DNA from: Mesorhizobium escarrei
GTDB taxonomy: Bacteria; Pseudomonadota; Alphaproteobacteria; Rhizobiales; Rhizobiaceae
NCBI RefSeq assembly: GCF_935825525.1
Contig: NZ_CAKXZT010000179.1
Location: 1-38,197, forward strand
DNA: 38,197 nucleotides
Reading direction: 5' to 3'
In this document: piece after piece, positions 26,055 to 33,890 of the stretch
How positions within the stretch are numbered: the stretch's first letter is position 1
Layout of the letters: each line of letters opens with the position of its first letter
Program-made: the position numbers and the translations under genes
The notes under the pieces: model-generated
What the model was told of the DNA's origin: nothing
Seen by the model: only the letters and a program-made list of their open reading frames with translations
The model's database searches: none

Positions 26055-27050
26055 ATGAGCAAGAAAGATCTCGGCCTGCTGATCCTGATCCTTGTAGTGG
26101 GAGCGGTGGTTGCGATCATCAACCCGCGCTTCCTGCTGCCGATCAACCTCGCCAACACCTCGAACCTGATCGGGCTGTTCGGCATCCTGGCGATCGGCCA
26201 AGCCTTCGTCATCATCACCGGCGGCATCGAATTGTCGGTCGGCTCGGTGGTTGCGCTGCTCGGCGTCCTGTTCGTCGATTTCATCGCCACGCGCGGCATG
26301 GCATGGCCGGTGGCGCTGCCGCTGATCCTCATGCTCGGCGGCATCATCGGGCTGGCGCATGGCTGGCTGATCACGCGGCTCAAATTGCAGCCTTTCGTGG
26401 TGACGCTGTGCGGCCTGTTGATCTATCGCGGCGTGGCGCGGTTCTACACGGCCGACGGCACGGCGGGATTCGCCTTCGGGCAGAATTTCCCGGAGCTCGA
26501 ATTCCTGACCGCGGGGCGATCCTATGGCGTGCCGAACAGCTTCATCGCGCTGATCCTCATCGCCATCGTGATGTGGGTGGTGCTGCACCGTTCGGTGTTC
26601 GGCCGCTACCTCTACGCCATCGGCAAAAACGAGGAGGCGGCGAAATATTCGGGCATCCGCACCGGCCGCGTCGTTATGGCCGCCTATGTCATCTGCGGTG
26701 TGCTGACCGCGCTGTCGGCGATCTACTTCGCCATGTACACGCGCTCGATCTCGCCGGCCAGCCACGGCCAGTTCTACGAACTCTATGCCATTGCCGCAGC
26801 TGTGCTCGGCGGCTTCTCGCTGCGTGGCGGCGAAGGCTCGCTGATCGGCGTCATCCTAGGCACGGTTCTGCTGCAGGAACTGCAAAACCTCGTCAACCTG
26901 CTTGGCATCCCGTCCTCGCTGAATTTCGCGGTGATGGGCGGCGTGATCCTCATTGGCGTGCTTGTCGACCAGCAATGGGGCGTGTACCGGGAGCGGCGGC
27001 TGATGCTGGAGGCAACCCGCAAGGGCGCGGCCAGCGTGGCGGCGGAATAG
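26055..27050 (+). CDS. Sugar ABC transporter permease (RbsC/XylH family)
   Basis: 331 residues, almost entirely membrane-spanning, with about ten predicted helices. Typical CUT2 permease segments are present: ITGGIELSVGSVVALLGVL, GLAHGWLITRLKLQPFVVTLCGLLIYRGVARFYT, YAIGKNEEAAKYSGI (the cytoplasmic loop contacting the ATPase) and AAAVLGGFSLRGGEGSLIGVILGTVLLQ. ATG 26055 is preceded by GGGGAGAAG. It completes a three-gene importer with the two upstream genes and converges on phnN 89 bp away. Confidence 0.93.
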   Translation: MSKKDLGLLILILVVGAVVAIINPRFLLPINLANTSNLIGLFGILAIGQAFVIITGGIELSVGSVVALLGVLFVDFIATRGMAWPVALPLILMLGGIIGLAHGWLITRLKLQPFVVTLCGLLIYRGVARFYTADGTAGFAFGQNFPELEFLTAGRSYGVPNSFIALILIAIVMWVVLHRSVFGRYLYAIGKNEEAAKYSGIRTGRVVMAAYVICGVLTALSAIYFAMYTRSISPASHGQFYELYAIAAAVLGGFSLRGGEGSLIGVILGTVLLQELQNLVNLLGIPSSLNFAVMGGVILIGVLVDQQWGVYRERRLMLEATRKGAASVAAE

Positions 27051-27139
27051 TGCTTCGCGAACCTTGAGTCGGCAGGAAAGAGGGGCGCGCGAAGGATCGC
27101 TACAGATGAGTTCTGCCCCGCTGCATTCTTCGATCGATG

Positions 27140-27757
27140 TCAGGGTCGGGCGGAGAACGCCATCGCCTTGCGCAGCACTTCGACAAAACGCTCGCCAGCC
27201 GCCTCGCGCGGGCCGCTATTGTCGATCGCGGTGACGCCTGGCCCGGACAACGCCACATTCGCGCTGCGCGCCAGCCGCGCCAGCACTTCGCCACGCGACT
27301 CGCGGCCGCGCATCGCCAGTCGCTCGGCCAGGATCTGCGGCGACGCGGTGATCTCGACGACAGCCAGATTGGCATAGCGATCACGCAGCGCCGGGATTAT
27401 GGCGCGGGAGACATTGGCGATGGCGACGCGGCCATTGGCCACTGACCGGTCGACTTCAGCCGGGATGCCGTAGCGCAAGCCATGCGCCTCCCAGGAGATG
27501 GCGAAGGCGCCGTCCGCGTCAGCCTCGACGAAGGCCGCATCGGCCAGGGTGTCGTGATCCTCGCTCGTCGTGTCGCTCGGCCGGGTGATGACCCGGCGCA
27601 CGAACTCCAGCCGGGTCTCGTCGGCAAACAGCGACCGGGCATAGCCGATCACCGTGTCCTTGCCGGCGCCGCTCGGCCCGACGACGGCGACAAACACGCC
27701 GTCGCGGATCGGAAACGCCGCGGCGGACAATTCACGCTCGGCCGACGCCGACACCAT
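27140..27757 (-). CDS. phnN: Ribose 1,5-bisphosphate phosphokinase PhnN
   Basis: Phosphorylates ribose 1,5-bisphosphate to PRPP, the last ribosyl-salvage step of the C-P lyase route. The 205-residue product has a guanylate-kinase-like fold with the P-loop VAVVGPSGAGKDTV near the N terminus. RRVITRP and ISWEAHGLRYGIP are PhnN-typical. ATG 27757 overlaps the phnM stop by one base; a GTG three bases upstream (27760) would overlap by four. Either way the two genes are translationally coupled. Confidence 0.92.
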   Translation of the reverse strand: MVSASAERELSAAAFPIRDGVFVAVVGPSGAGKDTVIGYARSLFADETRLEFVRRVITRPSDTTSEDHDTLADAAFVEADADGAFAISWEAHGLRYGIPAEVDRSVANGRVAIANVSRAIIPALRDRYANLAVVEITASPQILAERLAMRGRESRGEVLARLARSANVALSGPGVTAIDNSGPREAAGERFVEVLRKAMAFSARP

Positions 27758-28896
27758 CACGCGACCCGACGCCCCTGCCGCCAGACCGTGCGGACAACCG
27801 GGACATGATCGTCAAGGCGTACGCGAACCAGATCGGCGCGCCGGCCCTGCTCGATAACGCCACGGTCGGCGAGGCCGACCGCCTCGGCCGGGTTCTTCGA
27901 AACCATCGCCACCGCCTGCGGCAGGGAAATGCCGTCGACCACGTCGCCGAGGAAAAACGCCGACTGGATCAGGCTGAAGGGGATGTAGTCGGACGACAAT
28001 ATGTCGAGCAAGCCTTCGCCGGCGAGCGTCCGAGCCGAAACATTACCCGAATGCGAGGCGCCGCGCATCACGTTCGGGGCGCCCATCAGCACCCCGAGCC
28101 CTGCCTCCTTCGAAGCTTTCGCGGCCTCCTTGGTGGTCGGGAACTCGGCGACACGGACGCCTTGCTCGATCGCCTCGTCGACATGGCCGGTCGTGGCGTC
28201 GTCATGGCTGGCCAGCACGATGCCGCGCTGATGGCAGGCAGCAGCGATGAAGGCGCGGTTCGCCCCCGAATTCGTCGCCGACTCCGCCATCCGCTTCTCG
28301 CAGAATTGCTGGAATTCGCGGTCCGTCAGCTTCAGCTTGCGCTGGTAGTAATAGGCATAGGTTTCGAGATCGACGAACTGACGCTGCCCGGGCGCATGGT
28401 CCATCAGCGACGCCAGCTTGATCCTGTCATCGCCGTCAAAATGCGCGAAGGCGGCGAGGCAATCCGGCGCCGAAACCTCGCAGCGCAGATGGATGAAATG
28501 GTCGGCCCGCAGCCGGTCCTGATGGACGCTGTCCTCGATCGCATCGGCCAGCTTGCGCATGTCGGCCGAATTCATGTCGGCATCGTCGTCCATGCCGACG
28601 CGCAAGGCGTCGAGCACGGTGGTGATGCCGGCCGTCGCCACCTGCGCGTCATGGGCGAGCACCGCGGCGATCGGGTTCCAGCGCACCTTCGGCCGCGGTG
28701 CGTAGTGACCCTCCAGGTGGTCGGTGTGAAGCTCGACCAGCCCGGGAATGATGAAATCGCCGCCCATGTCTTCGCCGCTCCGGGCGGCGCCGGCGTCGAT
28801 CCCGGCGATCAAGCCGTCGCGCAGCACGATCGACCCTTCGACGATCTCGTCGGCAAGCACGATGCGGGCATTGTTGAGAACGGTCTCGACGGTCAT
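27757..28896 (-). CDS. phnM: PhnM, ribosyl-triphosphate diphosphohydrolase of the C-P lyase pathway
   Basis: PhnM removes pyrophosphate from a-D-ribose 1-methylphosphonate 5-triphosphate before C-P bond cleavage. The 379-residue protein belongs to the amidohydrolase superfamily. The metal-site opening PGLVELHTDHLEGHYAPRPKVRW lies at about 51-73. Later His/Asp ligands are in FIHLRCEVS and IVLASHDDATTGHV. ATG 28896 gives the usual length (about 378) and has AAGGA 9 bp upstream; the frame is open further but that part is outside the family. The genes encoding the C-P lyase core (phnGHIJ) and phnKL are not in the window. Confidence 0.94.
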   Translation of the reverse strand: MTVETVLNNARIVLADEIVEGSIVLRDGLIAGIDAGAARSGEDMGGDFIIPGLVELHTDHLEGHYAPRPKVRWNPIAAVLAHDAQVATAGITTVLDALRVGMDDDADMNSADMRKLADAIEDSVHQDRLRADHFIHLRCEVSAPDCLAAFAHFDGDDRIKLASLMDHAPGQRQFVDLETYAYYYQRKLKLTDREFQQFCEKRMAESATNSGANRAFIAAACHQRGIVLASHDDATTGHVDEAIEQGVRVAEFPTTKEAAKASKEAGLGVLMGAPNVMRGASHSGNVSARTLAGEGLLDILSSDYIPFSLIQSAFFLGDVVDGISLPQAVAMVSKNPAEAVGLADRGVIEQGRRADLVRVRLDDHVPVVRTVWRQGRRVA

Positions 28897-28988
28897 TTCA
28901 GGCAGTCCTTGGAGCATTTTGCAGCCAATTGGAATCACCGATTGGGTGAATTGGCGTCGCACAAATACGGTTAAAACAAATAGCCATC

Positions 28989-29696
28989 TCAGGCAGTTTT
29001 TCTCGCCGGGCGGCGCCCGACCGCGTGATGGGAAAGCACCATGAACGGGGCGCCCGGTTCGGTTTCGACAAACAGGGTCAGTGCGTCCACCGGCACCGGC
29101 CGTTGCAGGACCTGCGCAAACAGGCTGTCGATTGCTGCGCGAAGACGCGGGCTTTCCTGTGACGAGACACGGCCGGACAGCGTCATATGGAACCGGAAGG
29201 TCTCGAAGACATAGGGGTAACCCCACTGGCAGAGATTGCGGAATTCAGCTGGCTTCAGCGAATCGGGGCTGCGCCGTTCGATCTCAGCCTCGCTCAGCGG
29301 GGCGCGAAAACGATCGAAGTCGCGCACAACGTCGTCGGCGAAGCGGTTGAGCGCCGGCAGCGGTCCTTCCGGCACCAGGGCGAAGAAGCCGTCGATCTGG
29401 CTGACGACCAGCCGTGGGATCGTCACCACCGGCGTCGCCTCGGCGAAATCGTCCAGTGCTGCGCGAAGCGCGCCTTCCGTCTCGTTCGAAGCCAGGCGGA
29501 AGGGCGCCTTCAGTGTCGCATGAAAGCCGTAGCGGCGTGCCGAAGCGGTGTGGAAGGCGACTTCCGCCGCCGACAGTTCGCCCACGGCCTCGACCGGCCT
29601 CGTGGCGGCGCCGAACGGGTCGCGGCCGAGCCAATTGGCGGCGGTCCGCGCCAGCGGTTCGTCCTGCCGGGGGGTGAAATAGACAGCGTAGCGCAT
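28989..29696 (-). CDS. DUF1045 2H phosphoesterase-like protein of phosphonate operons
   Basis: 235 residues. Two His-x-Thr motifs of the 2H phosphoesterase superfamily are visible: YGFHATLKAPF (about 56-66) and FRFHMTLSGRV (about 168-178). Proteins with this domain recur next to phnM and phnN. By analogy they may open the cyclic ribose phosphate produced by C-P lyase or a related intermediate, which is inference. It is the first gene of a three-gene set, 92 bp before phnM. Confidence 0.88.
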   Translation of the reverse strand: MRYAVYFTPRQDEPLARTAANWLGRDPFGAATRPVEAVGELSAAEVAFHTASARRYGFHATLKAPFRLASNETEGALRAALDDFAEATPVVTIPRLVVSQIDGFFALVPEGPLPALNRFADDVVRDFDRFRAPLSEAEIERRSPDSLKPAEFRNLCQWGYPYVFETFRFHMTLSGRVSSQESPRLRAAIDSLFAQVLQRPVPVDALTLFVETEPGAPFMVLSHHAVGRRPARKTA

Positions 29697-29849
29697 CGAA
29701 AGTCCTCGTCAACTCCCGCTGCCATAGGCGATTTGCGTGACGAAATGACGAAGCTGATGGTCGTTCCTGATAACAAACTTGTTCAGGCGGGTCATTAGCC
29801 GACGATTTTTTCGCCTTGGGCCGGTTTGCCGACCCGGACGGGCAGTGCC

Positions 29850-30662
29850 TCAGGCCTTCATCAGCCATTCGTGCTCGGGCGCGTTGTGGAATTTCCACGT
29901 CCGCTTCGGCCCTGCCATGACATTGAGGTAGTAGAGGTCGTAGCCATGGCAGGCGGCGCAGGGGTGATAGCCCTTTGGCACCAGCACGACATCGCCGTCC
30001 TCGATCGCCATCGCCTCGTCGAGCGAACGAGCGCCGTTCCGATCGGCATCGGTGTAGACGCGCTGGAAGGCAAAGCCCTGCGGCGGATTGAGGCGGTGGT
30101 AATAGGTCTCCTCGAGATAGGACTCGGCCGGCAGATTATCCTGGTCATGCTTGTGCGGCGGATAGCTCGATGTATGGCCGCCGGGCGTGATGACCTCGAC
30201 CACCAGCAATGAATCGGCCGGCTTGCCTTCCGGCAGGATGTTGGTGACATAGCGCGTGTTGGTGCCCTTGCCGCGAACCTCCTGGCCGAGATCCTTCGGC
30301 GCAATGACGCGGACCGGCAGTCCGCCGCCAAGCCCCGGCGCCGAGCAGACCGCAAGTTCGAGATTGGTGTCGGCGGTCACCGACCAGTCAGAGCCCTGCG
30401 GCACATAGACCGACCACGGCTTGCCCTCGAAGGGCGACATGCGTTCGCCGAGCAGGCCGAGATCCTTGCCGCCCGCCGTCGCCTTGCCCTTGCCGGTGAC
30501 GAACACCAGGCAGACTTCACGGTTCGCGGTTTCCGCGGAGGCTGTTTCGCCTGGCCGCAATCGATGCAGATCGAAACCGACATAGGTCCAGCCGGCGTTC
30601 TGCGGCGTCACATGGGCGACGCGGCCATGGCCCTTATCGGCTTTGACGAGCAGTTTCGACAT
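29850..30662 (-). CDS. iolB: 5-deoxy-glucuronate isomerase IolB
   Basis: Converts 5-deoxy-D-glucuronate to 2-deoxy-5-keto-D-gluconate (DKG) in myo-inositol breakdown. 270 residues with a bicupin fold. Metal ligands are expected in the segment HTSSYPPHKHDQDNLPAESYLEETYYHRLNPPQGFAFQRVY. The downstream segment VLVPKGYHPCAACHGYDLYYLNVMAGPKRTW is strongly conserved in the family. AAGGAG lies 10 bp before the ATG, inside the end of the small membrane-protein gene. It is the last gene of the iol operon. Confidence 0.96.
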   Translation of the reverse strand: MSKLLVKADKGHGRVAHVTPQNAGWTYVGFDLHRLRPGETASAETANREVCLVFVTGKGKATAGGKDLGLLGERMSPFEGKPWSVYVPQGSDWSVTADTNLELAVCSAPGLGGGLPVRVIAPKDLGQEVRGKGTNTRYVTNILPEGKPADSLLVVEVITPGGHTSSYPPHKHDQDNLPAESYLEETYYHRLNPPQGFAFQRVYTDADRNGARSLDEAMAIEDGDVVLVPKGYHPCAACHGYDLYYLNVMAGPKRTWKFHNAPEHEWLMKA

Positions 30663-30668
30663 CCAGGC

Positions 30669-30887
30669 TCACTCCTTTGGTTCGGTGTCGGCCGAATCCT
30701 TGCCGCCGTCGGCCGGCTTGTAGAGATAGAAGAACTGCCAGACCGCATAGCCGGCGAAGCCGAGCGCGATCGTGCCCCAGAACGGCGCGCCGGTGGCAAA
30801 CTCGACCACGGACCAGACCAGGCAGACCGCGACGATGGCAACGCGCCGCCACAGTGGCCGAAAGAACGGATGCTCGGAGTCCTTCAT
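30669..30887 (-). CDS. Small two-helix membrane protein in the iol operon
   Basis: 72 residues with two hydrophobic helices (VAIVAVCLVWSVVEFATG and FWGTIALGFAGYAVWQFFYLY), charged ends and no Cys beyond one in the first helix. I recognise no function. It sits between iolE (48 bp) and iolB (6 bp) on the same strand, so it is made with the inositol enzymes. A link to uptake or membrane anchoring is possible but unproven. The ribosome-binding site is weak. Confidence 0.7.
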   Translation of the reverse strand: MKDSEHPFFRPLWRRVAIVAVCLVWSVVEFATGAPFWGTIALGFAGYAVWQFFYLYKPADGGKDSADTEPKE

Positions 30888-30935
30888 CGGATCAGCCCCC
30901 GCATCGAATCACCCCGTCGCCGTGAATAGAGTCGC

Positions 30936-31853
30936 TCAAGCATTGGGGAAGCCCTGCGTTTCAACCGTGTAGCCGGCGGCCGTCATCACCCGCATCAACT
31001 CCTTGTAGCCGACTTGCGCCATCTTGAGCGGCGGATTCTTCTTGGGATCCTGCTCGGCCTCGACCACGAACCAGCCTTCATAGCCATAGTACGCCAGCCT
31101 TTCCACAATGGCGCCAAAATCCAGCGAGCCGTCTCCCGGCACCGTAAAGGCGCCGAGCGCCACGGCATCGAGGAAGGATTGCTTCTGGCGATCGAGTTTT
31201 TCGATCACCTCCATCCGCACGTCCTTCACATGGACATGGTTGATGCGCCGGTGATGATTGTCGATGGCGCGCAGCACGTCACCGCCGGCAAAAGCCAGAT
31301 GGCCGGCATCGAGCAGCAGTGGAATGCCTTCTCCCGAGTAGCGCATGAACGCGTCGAGCTCGGGCTCGGTCTCGACGACCGCCGCCATATGATGGTGGTA
31401 GGAGAGCGGCATGCCTTGCTCGGCGCACCATTCGCCGAACTGCGTCAGGCGCCTCGCATAGGCCTTCAACTCGTCGTCCGAAAGCCTGGGCTTGGTGGCG
31501 AGCGGCTTTGAGCGGTCACCCTGGATGGAGCGGCCGACCTCGCCATAGACGATGCACGGCGCGTTCACCGCCTTGAACAGATCGATCATCGGCTGGATGC
31601 GATCCTTGTTCCTGGCCATGTCTTCGTCGACCAGCGTACCGGAGAACCAGCCGCCGCAAAGCGTGACGTCGGCCTCCTGCAGGATCGGCAGCATGATTTT
31701 CGGGTCATTGGGAAAACGACGGCCCATTTCCATGCCGGTGAAGCCCGCCGAACGCGATTGCGCCAAGCACTCCTCCAGCGAGACGTCATCGCTGAGTTCC
31801 GCAAGATCGTCGTTCCACCATGCAATGGGGGACATGCCCAGTTTGGCTTTCAA
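30936..31853 (-). CDS. iolE: 2-keto-myo-inositol (inosose) dehydratase IolE
   Basis: Dehydrates 2-keto-myo-inositol to 3D-(3,5/4)-trihydroxycyclohexane-1,2-dione, the substrate of IolD. 305 residues, xylose-isomerase-like TIM barrel. Recognisable parts are KLGMSPIAWWNDDLAELSDD at the N terminus, FTGMEMGRRFP, and the metal-site strands GIPLLLDAGHLAFAGGD and INHVHVKDVR. The start is TTG 31853: the KAKLG residues it adds are conserved in the family and GGAG lies 7 bp upstream. ATG 31835 would remove them. Confidence 0.95.
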   Translation of the reverse strand: MKAKLGMSPIAWWNDDLAELSDDVSLEECLAQSRSAGFTGMEMGRRFPNDPKIMLPILQEADVTLCGGWFSGTLVDEDMARNKDRIQPMIDLFKAVNAPCIVYGEVGRSIQGDRSKPLATKPRLSDDELKAYARRLTQFGEWCAEQGMPLSYHHHMAAVVETEPELDAFMRYSGEGIPLLLDAGHLAFAGGDVLRAIDNHHRRINHVHVKDVRMEVIEKLDRQKQSFLDAVALGAFTVPGDGSLDFGAIVERLAYYGYEGWFVVEAEQDPKKNPPLKMAQVGYKELMRVMTAAGYTVETQGFPNA

Positions 31854-31880
31854 ATCGTCACTCCGATTTCAGTTCGTGTC

Positions 31881-31988
31881 CACCCTCCCCCCTGTGGGGA
31901 GGGTCGCTGCGTAGCAGCGGGGTGGGGGTGCGGCGCCGGACCCCCACCCGGACCTTCGGTCCGATCCCCCACAAGGGGGAGGGCGGGG
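31881..31988. repeat. GC-rich palindromic mosaic element between iolD and iolE
   Basis: A run of hairpins: ACCCTCCCC/GGGGAGGGT (31882-31904), CGCTGC-GTA-GCAGCG (31905-31919), GGGTGGGGGT/ACCCCCACCC (31920-31949), CGGACC-TTC-GGTCCG (31949-31963) and CCCCC-ACAA-GGGGG (31966-31979). This structure is typical of dispersed intergenic mosaic elements of rhizobia. It fills most of the 151-bp gap in the operon. Confidence 0.85.
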
Positions 31989-32004
31989 CTTGGCAGCGCC
32001 GACA

Positions 32005-33855
32005 TCAATCTCCAATCTTCTGCATCTGCCGCTTTTCATCATAGTCCCTGCGCGCCGCATTCACTTGCGGCCGGGTCGAGACTTCCGGCACCGCGACGTC
32101 CCACCAGCTTCCACCGGCTTCGGTCGAAACCAGCGGATCGGTGTCGATGACCAGCACTGTGGTCCTGGTATTCTTCTTGGCTTGCGCCAGCGCCGTTTCC
32201 AGCCCGGCGATCGACGAAACTTTCTCGGCAATCGCACCAAGGCTTGCCGCATGCGCGGCGAAGTCGATGTCGGGCAAAATCTCGTGGCGTGCATCCTTCA
32301 GCAGATTGTTGAAGTTGGCGCCGCCGGTTGCCATCTGCAGCCGGTTGATGCAGCCATAGCCTCGGTTGTCGAGCAGCACGATGGTCAGCTTGAGGCCGAG
32401 CATGACCGACGTTGCGATCTCGGAATTGAGCATCAGATAGGAACCGTCGCCGATCATCACGACGACCTCCTCGTCGGGCTTGGCCATCTTGACGCCGAGC
32501 CCGCCTGCGATCTCATAGCCCATCGTCGAGAAGCCGTATTCGGCGTGGTAGGAGCCGGGCGCGCCCGCCTGCCAGAGCTTGTGCAACTCGCCGGGCAGGC
32601 CGCCGGCAGCATGAAGCAATATCACGTCGGAGCCCATGGCGCGCTGCACGGCGCCGATCACCTGCGCGTCGGACGGGTAGGCGGCATTGGTCGACGCCGT
32701 CACCTTGCCGGCTTCGGCCTGCCAGTCCTTTTTGCCCCGGGTAGCATTGTCGGTCCAGGCGGCCGGCGCCTGCCAGCCGTTCAGCGCCGCACCGAGCTCG
32801 GCGAGCCCTTCCGCCGCATCAGCTATTAGCGGCAGCGCCTGGTGCTTTCCCGCATCGAAAGGCTGGACGTTCAGTCCGATGATGGTCTTGCCGGAATTCT
32901 TGAACAGCGCCCACGAGCCGGTGGTGAAATCCTGCAGCCTGGTGCCGACGGCGAGCACGACGTCGGCTTCCTCGGCCAACCGGTTGGCGGCCGAGGTGCC
33001 GGTGACGCCGACCGCCGCCATGTTGAGCGGATGATCGTCCGGCAGCGAGGATTTGCCGCCCTGTGTCTCACAGACCGGGATGGCGGCGCCTTGCACCAGC
33101 TTCGCCAGTTCGCCGGAAGCCTGTGAATACAGCACGCCGCCGCCGGCAATCACCAACGGCTTTTTCGCGCCCTTCAGGGCTGTCACCGCGGCCGCCAATT
33201 CCTGGCGGTCTGGACGCGGCCGGCGCTGATGCCAGACCCGTTCGGCAAAGAAGCTCTCGGGGTAATCATAGGCCTCGGCCTGCACGTCCTGGCAGAGCGC
33301 CAGTGTCACTGGTCCGCATTCTGCCGGATCGGTCAGCACTTGCAACGCACGGTTGAGCGCCGGGATGATCTGCTCGGGCCGGGTGACGCGGTCGAAATAG
33401 CGCGACACCGGGCGAAAGCAATCATTGACCGTCTTCGTGCCGTCGGAAAAGTCCTCGGCCTGCTGCAGCACAGGCTCGGGGATACGATTGGCGAAGACGT
33501 CGCCCGGCAGAAACAGGACGGGCAACCTGTTTACATGCGCCAGTGCCGCCGCCGTCACCATGTTGAGCGCGCCGGGCCCGATCGAACTGGTTGCCGCCAT
33601 GAACCGGCGGCGGAAATTGGCCTTGGCATAGGCAATCGCCGCATGCGCCATCGCCTGTTCGTTGTGAGCGCGGAAGGTCGGCAATTCGTCGCGCACCTGA
33701 TAAAGCGCCTCGCCGACGCCGGCGACGTTGCCATGGCCGAAGATCGCCCAGACGCCGCCGAAGATCGGCACTTTCCTGCCGTCGATCTCGGTCATCTGGC
33801 GAGCAAGAAACCGGGTCAGCGCCTGCGCCATCGTCAGGCGGATTGTCTTGGTCAT
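32005..33855 (-). CDS. iolD: 3D-(3,5/4)-trihydroxycyclohexane-1,2-dione acylhydrolase IolD
   Basis: TPP-dependent enzyme that opens the trihydroxycyclohexanedione ring to 5-deoxy-glucuronate. 616 residues with the three-domain TPP layout. The N-terminal Pyr domain includes PIFGGVWAIFGHGNVAGVGEALYQ. The central domain includes KPLVIAGGGVLYSQA. The C-terminal PP domain has GDGSYLMLNSEIATS and LLDNRGYGCINRLQ. ATG 33855 has GGAGGAAAACACC upstream; the 23 codons before it are outside the family. It follows iolC by 35 bp. Confidence 0.96.
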   Translation of the reverse strand: MTKTIRLTMAQALTRFLARQMTEIDGRKVPIFGGVWAIFGHGNVAGVGEALYQVRDELPTFRAHNEQAMAHAAIAYAKANFRRRFMAATSSIGPGALNMVTAAALAHVNRLPVLFLPGDVFANRIPEPVLQQAEDFSDGTKTVNDCFRPVSRYFDRVTRPEQIIPALNRALQVLTDPAECGPVTLALCQDVQAEAYDYPESFFAERVWHQRRPRPDRQELAAAVTALKGAKKPLVIAGGGVLYSQASGELAKLVQGAAIPVCETQGGKSSLPDDHPLNMAAVGVTGTSAANRLAEEADVVLAVGTRLQDFTTGSWALFKNSGKTIIGLNVQPFDAGKHQALPLIADAAEGLAELGAALNGWQAPAAWTDNATRGKKDWQAEAGKVTASTNAAYPSDAQVIGAVQRAMGSDVILLHAAGGLPGELHKLWQAGAPGSYHAEYGFSTMGYEIAGGLGVKMAKPDEEVVVMIGDGSYLMLNSEIATSVMLGLKLTIVLLDNRGYGCINRLQMATGGANFNNLLKDARHEILPDIDFAAHAASLGAIAEKVSSIAGLETALAQAKKNTRTTVLVIDTDPLVSTEAGGSWWDVAVPEVSTRPQVNAARRDYDEKRQMQKIGD

Positions 33856-33890
33856 GGTGTTTTCCTCCGCAGTCCTTATGCCGCGCCTTC

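Noticed and set aside
31881..31988. CRISPR-like clustered repeats
   Set aside because: The units are hairpins of different sequence without equal spacers; no cas genes.
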